A stretch of DNA of 64,000 nt. Source: Pseudoscleropodium purum (Eukaryota; Streptophyta; Bryopsida; Hypnales; Brachytheciaceae). Location of the stretch: positions 2,730,501 through 2,794,500 of the forward strand of contig OZ017799.1 of the NCBI GenBank assembly GCA_963969395.1, written 5' to 3'. The position numbers and the translations under genes are program-made. Each line of letters starts with the position of its first letter. Within the stretch, counting starts at the first letter, position 1. Positions 1 through 12,700 of the stretch are shown here, in pieces. A model generated the notes under the pieces. It did not search any database and was not told the origin of the DNA. It saw only the letters and a program-made list of their open reading frames with translations.

Positions 1-1
1 G

Positions 2-281
2 CTATGGAGAGGTGCAAGGCAATTACAGCACAAAGGACATGGCTGTGGAGATGGAGATGCTGAACATTTGCACCGAGGAGTTGCCTATGGAAATGGTGAT
101 TCTGAGCAAGAGGACAAAGGAGATTGCAATTCAGATAGAGAAGCTGAGCTTGAGCATGTGCACGTGCACAGAGGAGATGGCTACGGAGATGGGGATGCGG
201 AGCAAGAGCACAGCGAAGACAGAAATAGAGATAGAGATGCTGAGCATGTGCACAGAAGATATGGGGATTTACTCACCATGA
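2..281 (+). repeat. Degenerate ~90-bp tandem repeat, possibly end of a coding exon
   Basis: In the frame that starts at base 2 this stretch is open and encodes a charged repeat of about 28-32 residues, with cores such as HLHRGVAYGNGD, HVHRGDGYGDGDAEQEH and HVHRRYGD, rich in His, Asp, Glu, Gly and Arg. At DNA level the units share gagcatgtgcacagagga and ggagatggggatgc-like blocks. It could be the 3' part of a gene that begins left of the window, but the open frame runs on antisense through the LEA-like gene, so its real end is not defined. It may equally be a non-coding minisatellite in that gene's 3' flank. I do not recognise a family. Confidence 0.4.
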
Positions 282-303
282 CGGATGGGTCATCCGTGGT
301 GTT

Positions 304-726
304 CTACTTCTTTTCGGTAGCCGAATTCACGGTGTTCTTCGTCGAGGTCTTCACTTCGTCACCCACTTCGCTAGCCTTGTCGCCCGCCTCGTCCACCTTC
401 TCATTCGCTGCGTCCACAGCCAACTGCGCCTTGGCGCCCATGTCGCGTCCCGTGTCCTTGATCGTCCGCTCGACGTCACCCACTTTCTCCGCCACGCTGT
501 TGCCGAACTTCTTGGCGTTCTCGCTGGCGTCTGATTTCGCCCCCTCCACGAAGTTGTCGATGCGTTCAGGGTTGCCCGCAGCGCAGACGAGCACATTCGC
601 TCTTCGGGTGGACAAGCGGAAAGCTCCCATGCGGACGGTGCTGGTGGCGCTCACCTTAGTTGTGCTTACGAGGTTTGCAGCTTGCAGCGTGGATGCTGCT
701 ACAGTCGCGGTCGCCATGGCTGCCAT
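304..726 (-). CDS. Plastid-targeted LEA-like / stress protein, single exon
   Basis: A 140-residue intronless ORF. Residues 1 to about 48 look like a chloroplast transit peptide: Ala/Ser/Thr/Val-rich, no acidic residues, ending near ANVLVCAAG. The mature part (about 50-140) is very hydrophilic and Ala/Lys/Asp/Glu-rich, with repeated amphipathic 11-mer-like stretches (EGAKSDASENAKKFG, AEKVGDVERTIKDTG, AANEKVDEAGDKASEVG). This is the composition of group 3/4 LEA and COR15-like stroma proteins that protect membranes and enzymes in desiccation or cold. The family assignment rests on composition and design only. The start at 726 is the first Met; a second Met follows at codon 4. No motif shows a catalytic role. 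It is divergent from GDSL gene 1, with about 2.4 kb between them. Confidence 0.8.
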   Translation of the reverse strand: MAAMATATVAASTLQAANLVSTTKVSATSTVRMGAFRLSTRRANVLVCAAGNPERIDNFVEGAKSDASENAKKFGNSVAEKVGDVERTIKDTGRDMGAKAQLAVDAANEKVDEAGDKASEVGDEVKTSTKNTVNSATEKK

Positions 727-739
727 GTCCGAAATGTAA

Positions 740-3196
740 CCCTAAACCTGCACCAAATGGAGAATTCAACAGAGGCCCGTCATCAGTCCTCCAAGAACCG
801 TCCTGCCAAGTTGATGGACGCCACTCTCATGAATTGGAAATGGTTGGCAATGAAGACTAATGAAATGAATTCAAAGCTTTTATCACTGCTTTCTTGAGAA
901 GCGAATTGCATGCGATGGGGTGCCCACATTTCCAAGAGCACTAAAATTTGGGACTCTTGAGAACTCGACAGAACTTACCTGGGGTGCGTCACTAGCTTCG
1001 AGGAGGTGGATGCAGTTGGCTGCGAGGAGCAAAGGCCGGTTGTGAAAGAATGGAATGGAAGTGGGAGGAAAGAGAGAGAGTGACGATTGATACTGTAGAG
1101 GATAGGGATTACTGGTTAAAGACGATTGAGAGCCACCTCGTGGAGGACCTTGTATTTATGTGTGTGTGTTTCCAGTTGAGTAGAAGACGTGGCCTTGCAT
1201 TTGGACATGCACGAGGCATTCCAAGTGGCAGCTCTGTCCACCTGTGGAACCGAAAAGTAAGTTAAGTGAAGGGATGCAGTCCAGATCTCCTTCTTTTGCA
1301 TGCGTCTCCAGTCCTCATGACCTGATCATGAAATGGTGTACAAGCTGCACCTGCCTGTCTGCCTGAGTGCCTCGCACAAATGTAGCCGGTAAAAGTCTAG
1401 ACCTGGATTGCATGGGTTGGAATTCACCTGAGCACCAACACCTGGCTCCAACGCATGTGGGATTGGGATGACATTTGGTAGTTCTCTTGCGGCCCCTTGC
1501 AGAGTATTGATTGTCTATGCGGCATTGCTTAAATTAGGGCAGTCAATCCCAACCAGACACTCCCGATCTGCATGTAAAGATGCACTGACAACCAGTCACA
1601 ACATTAACCAGAATGCCCATCTATGGAAGTTTTGAAGAATTTTCCATCTTCAATGTCCAGTAATGATAGAATAAGATACACTAATACACACTTGGGATGA
1701 AATTTGGACACAAAAGGACATTGGTATAGTACCCATACCAAATTTTTTTTTCGTGTTTGTTAGTACGTTCGAAGAAACACAGATGTGTCCACTCTGACGT
1801 ACCTCCGTAATCAAAATATAATAAGGGATATATATTGACGAATCAAAGCTTGGACTAGCCGGCTCCGCTCAGGTTGGGATTTAATATATTATGTTGGAGT
1901 TTTGTTTCGAATACCTTAAATGCTTATTATAATCCAACTCGAAGGAACAAGATGTTTCGGGTTTTGTAGAGTTCGACGACGTCGGTACGAGTTCTGAAAC
2001 ATGTCCAGCCGGCCAAGCTTGTGGGTTTTCGGAAAGCTCAAATTCATGGGAGCCAATTTATCTCCATTAGAACATGCCGAGAATGAAGAATATCATGGAT
2101 TATTTACCAGTGCAGTTTAATGCTTGTACTGGAGCTGTCACACCTGGGAGTGCTGGCATTTACTAATAGACCATCAATGAGGCAATTTTAGAGTGACCGG
2201 CAAATGCAGCATTATTGAACGCATGCGCTTGATCTCATGCACTCAGCGGGTTGCCAGTTCCTTTTCCGCACACTGACTTCAAACCCGTCGCTTGGAGTAC
2301 TGTCAGAGGAGGAGTACGTCTCAAGCTGCTCGAATTGCCTGCATTATCAGATTGTCAACTCTCAACCAAAGTGCACAAACTGAATCAGGCGACCAGCTAA
2401 TTCACAACTGGATAATCAAACAGCCTCGGCTCGTGGAGTCGTTAGAAATATTGGCTAGAGGCTTCAATCTGCTCAAGCTACGTAATTTGGGTAGAGCTGG
2501 CGGTGACCTGAGATCTGAAGATGACGTCCTTTTTCAACACCAGTGGGAAAATGGCTGTCTCAAATTCCGTAAGGAGATTTCAGCGACTTAAGTTATCTCA
2601 ATCTATTACTGACGAGCTGTGGTAGGAGCTGTGGCCAATCTTTGCAGATGGTTACAGCAGTGAAGTCGATCACCAGTTCAGCACAGAGAGGGGCCAACTA
2701 CTACCAGCTGACAAAGCCCATTTGACGATACATACCTTGCAATTAACGACATGGCGGTGGTTCCACTTGATCAATGCAATGGGTGAGCCCTTGCAATCAT
2801 TCTCTTGGAGCCAATGGATGTAGCGTTCCGGCCACATTGCAATCCATTCGTTTATAAACCCAATTCTGCAGGTCTCAGTGTTGAGTGACATCAACCAAGC
2901 TGGAGTTGGAGAGCTTGCAGACCCCAAAGGACTGTCTGTTCTGTACAGTACAGGTCGCACCTTAGTACTCGTTTCTTGAGCTGCTCATGTTGCGAGCATT
3001 GTAGAGATTTTCAACGTGGTTGAGAAATCTTGTGATCCAGCTACGTACTGCTTGTACCGAGCTCTGACTGATCTTTTGTGGTACAATGAGATATGTTAGT
3101 TGAGTGGAGATAGTCATTGTAGGTCAGTTTTGACGCATTGTTGATTTTACAATTGTTATATGTGTGCAGCTGGAGGTGGTTGATTCCCAAGGCGCC
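740..3196. other. Intergenic, no gene recognised
   Basis: About 2.5 kb between the divergent LEA-like and GDSL genes. It holds both promoters. Short open frames occur at 2292-2591 (+) and 2670-2960 (-), but neither has recognisable motifs, splice partners or a family resemblance, so I do not call them genes. Base composition is close to that of the gene flanks, without obvious transposon signals. Confidence 0.6.
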
Positions 3197-5662
3197 ATGG
3201 CTGGAGCAACTGGGTTTACGTGGCTGAGTGCTATGGTAATATTGTTGAGCGCAGTGTTGCCAATGGTGTGTGGAGAGCCCATGATGCCGGCCATGTTTAT
3301 TATTGGTGACTCGCTTGTGGATGTTGGCAACAACAATTACCTTCTAACGCTTGCGAAGTCCAATTTTCCTCCTAATGGATTGGACTTCCCTCAGGGATCC
3401 ACTGGAAGGTTCTGCAATGGTCGCACTGTGGCCGATTTTCTTGGTGCGTTTGCCAACTCATCTCTACAGAAAAGACTTCGATTTCATCCCACATTGCGTG
3501 CATGTCTTGTCATGTTTTTGGAGACTGTAGCAATTAAGTGACATACAATAGAGTATGTGGCAGGAATAGCAAAATATATCTGCATGAATTAGATCTAGAG
3601 TTCACCTCTTGGTCTTCGGTTCCCCACCATAGAGTTATTTCGCTTTCAGATCTACGGTTGATCTCTGGTCTAAATTTTCACTGAGTGAGATGGGCTGTTT
3701 TGATTTTTCAGTTCAGAGGATGGGCCTGCCGTTCCCACCAGCTTACTTGAATCCAAAGTCGAAAGGTCCTCTCATTCTACAAGGGTTAAACTACGCCTCA
3801 GCTGCTGGTGGCATCCTCGACTCCACTGGCTATAATTACGTGAGTTCATCAATACTTGAGTTCCTTATTGTCATCTTTACCCGCGCAGAATAATTGGAAA
3901 TAATCACAGTGGAGCCCAGTATAATTGTAATGCAATGCACTTAGGTTTCTGTGCAAAAAACTAAAAAGAAATCAGTCTAGTTTTGTAAAGCACTTAGATT
4001 CGTGCACCTCATGGTGATCACGGAGCTTGACATCCGTTTTGAGAACTTGTGGCAGATCGGACGCCTGTCGATGTTCAAACAACTGGAATATCTGACGAAG
4101 ACAAGGACCGAATTCGTTGGGATGGTGGGAGAATCCAAAACAGCCGAAATCTTTGCCAAGGCGCTGTGGTATGTCACCATCGGAAGCAACGACTACATCA
4201 ACAATTACCTCCTCACGGGCTCTGCTACTGGCAAACAATACACTCCCAAGCAGTACGAAGATCTCTTGGTCTCAACTTTCGACCAACAATTGAGGGTACA
4301 CACCTGACTCTGAATCTGGTATCATGCAACAATCAATAGTAACACGATTTCAGTCTGTATCTAACAGTCCTCAGCCAAAATGAATGCCCGACTTATGCAC
4401 ACCCATAATGAACAGTGACCACAATGCCACCTCGAATTTGAACCCAAAAAATTAAATATTGATTACTCAAGATGTACTGTACACAATCAAAAACATGAAA
4501 GCCTGAGAGAGCCTAGTGTTAGGTTTTGGTACACCTAGAGAGAGGACTTTGAAAGTTCGTAACTTATTCAGACGGTGTCCAAAAAATGCATGCTAAAGTG
4601 CGTCGGGATCCTCTTTCAGTTGCTAATAAGATCCAATAAGAATATGTTTAATAGTAGCACCTGTAATTATCTGCGGTGTGTGCACCTGCAGATAATTCTG
4701 ATGGATATAATTGGTTTTGTCATTGGCAGACACTGTACGCCCTTGGAGCCCGCAAGATCTTCATATTTGGTGTGGGTCCATTGGGGTGCATCCCCTCGCA
4801 ACTCTACCAACAAAAGAGTGCAGACGGCAAATGCATCGAGTTCATCAACGGCTATGTCAGGGGGTTCAAAGAAGCTACCCGGGTGCTCCTACGAAAATTA
4901 ACTGCCAGCCTTCCAGGGTCAATTTTTGTCTACGCAAATGCTTATGACCTCGTTGCAGACTATGTTGCCAGTCCAGCGAAATATGGTGGGTACTACGCAT
5001 TTAAATAGTACTCATCCCTCTTCTGCCTGCTTTGTTTGAAGCTACACCGCTTATTCAATTTAGTGCATGATACACCATTTCCGTATGAACGCCATTTACG
5101 AGTGAACCTCTTGATGAACACTCAATTTATTGGAGCTAGAGCTGGATCTCATGTTGGTAGCTTGGTAGAGCTGGCCACTGACTTCATGCTTCATTCACTC
5201 CAAACCTTCTTGATGATGGTCCTAAGGGTACTTTATTAATTCATCAAAATGAAGTCATTTTACTCGATGATTTTTTGATGTTACACTGATGAAAATCATG
5301 GAGCGCACTAATTCAATGGTGTGTAAAGATTATCTTGTTTTCACTTTTTGAAGTTACATTACATCATGGAGCAGATGGTGTAATTAAATGGTGTGTTGTG
5401 GAACTAATTCTACGAAATGGACTGGGATGTTTGGACAGGGTTCACGGTGACGAACCAAGGGTGCTGTGGTTCAGGCCCTTACAACGGCGCCATTCCTTGT
5501 ATTCCATTAGTGAATCTCTGCCCCAACAGAGCGCTCTACTTGTTTTGGGACCCTTTCCACCCGACAGACAAAGGCAATGGGCTTCTGGCCGACTCGTTCT
5601 TCACGGGAGGCACCAACGTCATCGAGCCAGTCAATGTACAGCAGCTTGCTACCATGCCCTAA
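3197..5662 (+). CDS. GDSL esterase/lipase (SGNH hydrolase), gene 1 of a tandem pair
   Basis: Five exons: 3197-3443, 3712-3839, 4056-4295, 4730-4985, 5439-5662 (1095 nt, 364 aa). All introns start GT and end AG, and the joined frame has no stops. Residues 1-25 are a secretory signal peptide. Block I is [11 protein letters not shown] with nucleophile Ser39; [10 protein letters not shown] carries the block II Gly; block III is GSNDYINNY with oxyanion Asn170; block V is DPFHPTD with Asp328 and His331. The catalytic set is therefore complete. Length and layout are those of plant extracellular or vacuolar GDSL lipases, which cleave acyl esters of lipids, cutin precursors or other esters; the substrate cannot be read from sequence. 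The start is the ATG in a good context (gccATGg). Gene 2, 4 kb downstream, has the same intron positions and phases. Cys residues in exon 5 ([14 protein letters not shown]) are also typical. Confidence 0.95.
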
Positions 5663-5732
5663 CAACTTGGTTACAGGTGGAATGATAGCTCGGGGACAAC
5701 TTCAGTTGTGCAAAAATTATTAGAGTTAGAAA

Positions 5733-5738
5733 AATAAA
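5733..5738 (+). terminator. Putative poly(A) signal of GDSL gene 1
   Basis: AATAAA lies 71 nt after the stop codon of GDSL gene 1, a normal position for a plant near-upstream element. Confidence 0.5.
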
Positions 5739-8700
5739 CAAATTCTACTTCCACGTACTCCTTATTATTCTGGACAGACATAGCCAAGGTACTCTCATTT
5801 AGTTTGTGAAAGATAGATATGGATCACGAAATATATCTACTTTTCACGTGAAGCGGAGTTTACTAATTTACAAATGTACTGGATTTCATGAAGCAAGATC
5901 AAAGCTAACCCCATTCAAAAACCCAGCTTACATTCCACATAAACAGATAGAAGTTTGCCTGTATAAAACAGTTTCTTTACTCGTATCACAGTTTGCAAGG
6001 AACATGAATAGCACGCCCAAACCAAGTTTCTTGCTCAAAACTGATGCCTACATCAGAATCAAAAGGCTGACTAAAACAAGTAGCTGACATGTTTTAAGTA
6101 TCAATGCTGAGGGATTCTCTTAATCATAAGTAAGGCAAATACCTGGACATAATATTCTGCTTGATGTACCAAGGAGTAGCCACTGACTGTCTTGACTGTC
6201 TTAGACAGTGTCCAAGCGCTTGCGTGTGTCTGAATTCTGATTGCAATGTACTCGACCTTTGTAAGAGGACCACGCGCGGTGTGTGGTCAAAGGAATTCCT
6301 GATAGTATGCAGGAATGAATCGGGTCTACTTCTATTTTCTGATAACTAGTTAATAGAGGAAAGTAAGTTAAGTCTTCTTTGTGAACAAATTCCTCCTTCA
6401 ACATTTCAGTCTCTTGAAATTGTAAGACAGTTGCTGCAACTAGCGTTTTCGTAACTTGAATTTTAAGACTGTAGCTGCAATTTAGAATTAAAATTTTTGA
6501 CGACTCATTAAAAGTTGCAATTCCACTCAATGGAAATGGAAACAAGCCCTTTCGAAGTGCAGGTAGATAGCTTAAACTTGTACCTTTAGATTGGCTCTAC
6601 TGGTAATGTAGCGGGTTTAGTGAGAGTTCAAGTACGGAGAGACTTCAAACATGGAAAGAATTGATTGATTTTTCAAGCGGCAGACTTACAAGAAAATCTC
6701 TTAAGTCTGTCAAAAGTACCCTAATCATGGGAGAGACCCCTCATCCTAGGTATGAGACCCTACACAACTAGGATTGTGCCCTTCATGACCTAATTTGAAG
6801 GTGGTCTCAAAAGTGTCTTTGGAAATCACAATGTGGTAGAATGTCCAATTAATACATGGAACCTACATAAAACTCAAGTCAACTACATAGAATACGATTT
6901 TGTGTAGGAGATCAGATGTTTGCTTTGGACAACTACAAAATGTAATCTGTAAAGAGTGTAGCTCTCATATAAGTATGTGTATACTTAATTTCTATGTATG
7001 CATGGGCTCCATATTGTAAACTCACCCCTAATACTTCTAGTGGGTGTATAAAACTACTACTTTCAAAGGGGAGTACCACATTTCTTTCCTCTTGTAGACT
7101 AGATTCCAATGGAACAAAAGCCTCACTATTCTACCATCCTTATTAACTAGGATAGAACACAAATATCAGGAATCCTCAACTTGCAGTCTAAATGGAGATC
7201 TATGCAAGTTTTAGTTTTTAGAGATTTATGAAAATGAATGCAAAAGAATTTGTATGTTGTCCAAAATTGCACCAATTTTAACAAAACCCAAGACAATACA
7301 ACGATAGAATTAGTTTTCATACAATTGCTTAAACCCATAAACGTTGAAGACATTTTTTTTCAATGAATGACAAAGAATCTCTCCATGCATAACAAAAGTG
7401 CAACAATTCATCCTCAAAATTTTGTGTGAAAAGGGAACGTCTTCTACAATTATAATTCGACTTTCAATGAGTGCTTTTGCAATTTTTTTGGAAGCCAAAC
7501 AATTCACACGGTACCAAAGCAGATGATTTCCAGGGTGACCAGCTTGTCCTTTTAAGGTTAAACTTTGCCATTTCAACTGACAATCTCCAATTGAATGCAA
7601 AATTCCTTTCATAGTGGGAACTGGGAAGATCCTCCTTGTAAATATCAGCTCTAGTACTCTCAATAAAACGCAACTGTGCTTTCATGCGCCGAGGAGACTA
7701 CCATGGATTGGGATTCAGTTCCCTCTGAAACTGCACGTGCACTGTCCTCCATCCTGCAACCAGGTTTTTTTTTTTCATTTTTTAGGGGATGCCAAAGTGG
7801 TGATATAATTTGTTTTAGTGGTGCTCCAAATTTCAACATTCATTCACATATTAGATAGAAAAGATCACATTCGTATATATCACATGTCCATAATTCTATT
7901 TTCATCTACAATTTGGCAATTTCATCCAAGATTTTTTTTTTAATTTGAAATTTTCTGGCAAAAAAAAACTTTACATTTTGTTGCCATTTTTTAGCCAAAT
8001 TATCATTTTTTGGTGAAAGCCAAAAGAAGAAAAAAAAACAAAAAAAACAGCCGTGCCAGACACATCAAAAATGCAAAACTCACGAGTCTCAGTTGAAAGA
8101 GGACGTACCTCTCACCAAGTGCAACTGTGATGGAAATAGACAGATGGAGACGCAGTTCATCATGTTGCTAGGCTTCGCACACTTGTATAATTGAAAACAA
8201 GGTCAATAATAATCTCTGCATGGGTTAACCCTTCAATTCAAGGCTCAGACAAAATTTCTGCACTTCCTCACAAGTAGCTAGGAACTCTGATTGAAATTAT
8301 TCATTGCACATCAAGCTTAGTATGAATTGATGATTGCACTTTAATTTCAACTGAGTTACCCTGTCAATTTGAACATTGTACTAAGAAATTATGAGAAATG
8401 AAGCTTTAAATTAGACCTGAGTATGCGATCGGGTGGGTTAATTAACTACCAAGTATTGCACTATCTACAATTTCATATACAGCAGCTTAATTGAAGATGT
8501 GAACAGCTTGAGTTCAAATGTGAACAAGTGAATAACCTCTGCGATGCTCAGACAATTTCTGCACTTATCGACAAGTTTTGACGAATATAATTCAATGCAC
8601 ATCCAGTTTTCAATGAAGCTGTTGGTACTTTTCAACTCCCTCTCTCAATATTACCAACATACTTTGAAAGTTTATTTGGTAATACTCCTTGAACTGCGAG

Positions 8701-9718
8701 AAAATGAAGTTAAAACTTTGACCTGCTGAAGGAGTGGAAAACGGCGAAAAAATAGCCCCGGCCTGGGCCTGGAGTTTTTAATCACCAAGTCATTCAGACA
8801 GCTCAAGTGTCCTATAAAACCAAATACTCGTCCACATTAACTTACCATTTCTGTAGCAGCCCCATTCTCAGACTTCTCCGGAGCTTCAGCACCTGGTTCG
8901 CATTCTCCTCTCCTGCAATGCCACAATTTTTTTGTTGTAAGATATTGTTGCTTCAACTCGGTTCCAATTCTCTAACTTGGGTCATTTTCATGGTCTTCAT
9001 AGACCATATTTCAGTTTTCCAATACTGTAGTGTCAATATCAATAGCTATGGAAGACGATACTCTTTAATTTCATTCCAACTTCGAGCATTTTAACCAATT
9101 TGTAGGAGAGTTCTTCATTGGGACTTTGGGAGATTAACTCAATAGAGCTCGATACTTTGGTTTCTACTACAGTCAGACTTTCTTGATATCAAATTGTTCC
9201 CTAGTTCAGTGACTTATTAATCAATCGTTCAAACACAAGGAGGTCATGTAAGCCACTACTGGAGGGACAGTGTACAGCCTCGTGATTTCCATTCAGCGTC
9301 ATTAGCAATACGTGGGTGTAGATTGAAGGCGTAATGGAAGAGATGAATTTCAATCTGAGTGTTGGTACCAGGGATCAGTGAATACCAGAAAGATCAGTTC
9401 CTTTATAGTTTTGAACATATCCTCTAGTACCTGAACTTATGATAAGGCAATCAATCGTCAAATTTTTGTTAAGTTACATTGTTACAATTGGCGACAAAAA
9501 ATGTGACATTCGTCCGAACAAAGCTCTAAGAACTAAAACAGGCCTAGATTTACGTTTCAGACCGTGCCTCATGATTGTGGAATGTCACCAATCTAACAAA
9601 ACCGGCGTTCAATCGGGAGTGCTCAGGAGCTCGAACGCGCAGAATACAAATGGTATTGTATTCTTTGTTTCCATTAATTTCCTTCACTTAATGGAAATGT
9701 TGTGCAGGATTTGGAAGC
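5739..9718. other. Intergenic between the GDSL paralogues
   Basis: About 4 kb of moderately AT-rich DNA. Apart from the coding relic at 7150-7690 (-), listed separately, I see only short frames without motifs. Poly(A)/poly(T) runs lie near 7760-8050. Nothing supports a further gene. Confidence 0.55.
7150..7690 (-). pseudogene. Decayed coding relic of unknown, probably transposon, origin
   Basis: On the minus strand an open frame from 7663 to 7310 encodes a normal-looking mixed-composition protein segment, including LHSIGDCQLKWQSLTLKGQ, AGHPGNHLLWYR and VFNVYGFKQLYEN. The frame stops at 7310, but the overlapping frame continues plausibly as SIVVLSWVLLKLVQFWTTYK down to about 7150. This is what a frameshifted old coding region looks like. 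No introns, start context or neighbouring exons were found. I do not recognise the family. A retro-element or host pseudogene fragment is the best guess. Confidence 0.35.
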
Positions 9719-12700
9719 ATGGAGTTGCAGCAGAAGGGTAGCTTAGACTTAATCCAGTTCGTCTGTTTGTTGTGGCTGTGGACGTCGACATTGATAACAC
9801 TCTGTGTAGAGGCGAGGATCACACCGGCTTGTTTCATATTGGGAGACTCTCTGGTGGACATTGGAAACAACAACTTTTTGCCCTTGTCTCTGGCCAAGGC
9901 CAACCTCTACCCCAATGGCATTGACTTGGGCAACGGCCGTGCCACTGGACGCTTCAGTAATGGACGCACTGTGCCCGACATTATTTGTACGTGCTTCTGG
10001 GTTTTTCAGATTGAATCTCTCTTAGTTTCCATACTTTGTTTTCGAGGAACACTTGGTGTTAAAAGCGGCGTTAAAAGTGGCGTTAAAAGAGGTGTTAGCA
10101 AGCGTTTTACGAATGAATGTAGGTTCGACTTTGGACTCGATTCAGTGTATTGTGAACTTTTGTTTGGTGGCTTGAATGAATAGACTTCAAATTCAAATCA
10201 ATCTCAAAAATAGATCGAAGTTATTCTTCGTCGGTCCCCTATTCAACATTTTGAGATGCCTCTGATGCTCACTTTGCATTTGCATTGTTTTGGTCTGACC
10301 AAATCGTAAGTAAAGTTTGTATGCTATCTTGCCATGGTAAAGCAGCCTGGCTATTGTGGACTTACAATATATGAGAGTAGACGCTTGTTTCATAAAATTC
10401 AAGTAATTCAAAACCAGTGATTCCGAGGATGATTGGTCCATTTTGAATGCAATGTCTGATTCTCGAAGTTACAAAGATGCAGATTCATAAAATGCAATGA
10501 ATTATTTTGGGTACTGAGACAAGAGTTTTAATTCTTGTGCTATTGATTGACTTGAAAGAGTTTGACGTTACGTTGCAGTTGAAAGACTGGGAGCGCCCAT
10601 TCCACAACCATACTTGAATCCTAATACGCACGGTCTTGTGCTCCTCAATGGCGTGAACTACGCCTCTGGTGCTGGGGGGATCCTGGACTCGACTGGAAGT
10701 AACTATGTAAGGATGTGCTTTTCAGTACTTTTGAGTGGATCATGTAGGGAAAATTTTAAAATTTTAAATTTTTTTATTGACCAACACATGCAATGTTCTT
10801 CATTGATTTTAGTGATAAAATTTTTTTAGTATTATTTGTAATTGATGTTTCAAAACATCATCAATCAAATTGGTTATTTTAAAACCATAAAATCAGACTA
10901 ACACACTTTTAATCGAAGTTTAGAACCAGTACAGCATTCCATAAAATACATAATTTCTTTAACAGACCATCTGAAGTGTGATTGATGCCCATTGATAGAA
11001 ACCTGATGTGCACTAAACCAACCTTTTGTTTTGAATTTTCATCTTTAGCTACAATGACTCCCACAGTTTCTATCATTGAGGATTCTAATTCTGGCAAATT
11101 TAACATAACCTTTCTCACTGTTATATTTGGTAGTTACAATACAAATTATGGTAACAAGTTTCACCAAATTTGTTAACAAAAAATGACCAGAGAATTGTAT
11201 TTCCATCATAAAATTTCCTTTACACTTGAAGAAAGATCACTATACTTGTTGAAATCTCGCAATATGTAGCTTGAAAACAAATGGCTGCACAGACTGAGCT
11301 TGCGTTAATTTGTTGTGCGTTTTTTTTTCAGATTCAGCGGTTGTCATTCAACGCGCAGCTGGGTTATTTCCAGAAGACGGTGGCAGAGATCAACAACCTA
11401 ATTGGAGGGCCAAGAGCATCCAAGTTGCTGAATGACGCCTTGTATGTGATAGTGTTTGGCAGCAACGACTACATCAACAACTATCTTCTCAAAAACTCGA
11501 AAACGGCACGGCAATACACGCCTTTGCAGTATCAGGATTTGCTCATCTCCACCTTCAGGAAGCAGCTCTTGGTAAGTACAATTCATGAATAAGGTAGGTA
11601 CTTTTTTGCTATTGAGCCTATTTTCTATTATTAGACTGATCAGATTTTCATATGTTCTTGTTGGCAAGTGAAAGAAGGTTCCAACACAACAGAGAATGTG
11701 GCATTTGGATATTGTATACAAAAGTTACAAAAGAACAAAGTTTGGTTCTAAAAGTGTTTCTTCCACATAGGTACAGAATTGACTTTAAAGATGTACATAC
11801 AGTATAGGTGGTGGCTCAAGGTTAGTGGCACATTTGGGTGTACCTACCTTATATGGACCAATAACCCTTAAACAACAAACCCAACATGAGGGGCTTGGTT
11901 CTCAGAGAATCTTCACAGGAAAACTCCTGCAGTACTCAACTACATCATGTGAACTTCCTTGGAATCATTCTCTTCGTCTTCACAAGATGCATCTATCAAT
12001 CTGAAGTCTTGGGGTTTTGAAGCAGAATTTGAGCTTGTAGTTTTTGCATTGGAAAGTTTGATAAAAAAAAAAAAAATTGGAGTAGTGGTTTTGAAGTGGT
12101 CCATGGCCTTGAGGAGGGAGGAAGTTCATCATCGATTGGTCATTTATTTATTTATTTTGATGTGGTATGTGGTATCAATTAGGACAGACGTTGTACAACC
12201 TTGGAGCAAGAAAAATTGTGATATTTGCTGTGGGGCCTTTAGGTTGCATTCCATCTCAGTTGGTCAGTGGCAACATCAAGGGTGAGTGCTTAGAGACGGT
12301 GAACAACTTATGCCTTGGTTTCAATGGTGCCGTTAGATCCATGTTGATCCAATTGAATGGAGCTCACCTGGATGCAAAATTTGTGTATGGGGATGCTTAT
12401 AGAGCTGTGTCACAATTCATTGCAAACCCGGCACAATATGGTAAGTCACCCCACCCCCCTCCCTATCATTCCCTCATCTTTATGCATGTTAAATTCATAA
12501 AACATCACAAATGAAATAATATTTCATTGAAACAATAATATAAGAATCCGTTTAATAGAAATAAGTTTTTGAGTGTTGTCCTCGTTGATAATTTTACCTA
12601 CTTCATCCTTGCTATTTAACAAATATCTAAAATTATTAGCAACCCTTTTTAATGTTAATCTCATTTCAATCACTACACAAATTCGGTTCTCATATTAATT

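Noticed and set aside
68..739. 223-codon plus-strand frame across the LEA-like gene
   Set aside because: Beyond base 281 it is the antisense of a well-formed transit-peptide protein; its Ser/Phe/Val-rich translation looks like a shadow. Only the repeat part 2-281 is kept as possible coding.
6591..6640. tRNA/SINE-like A box (tggctctactggta) and weak B box
   Set aside because: The B-box match is poor, spacing is about 35 nt, and no flanking direct repeats were found.
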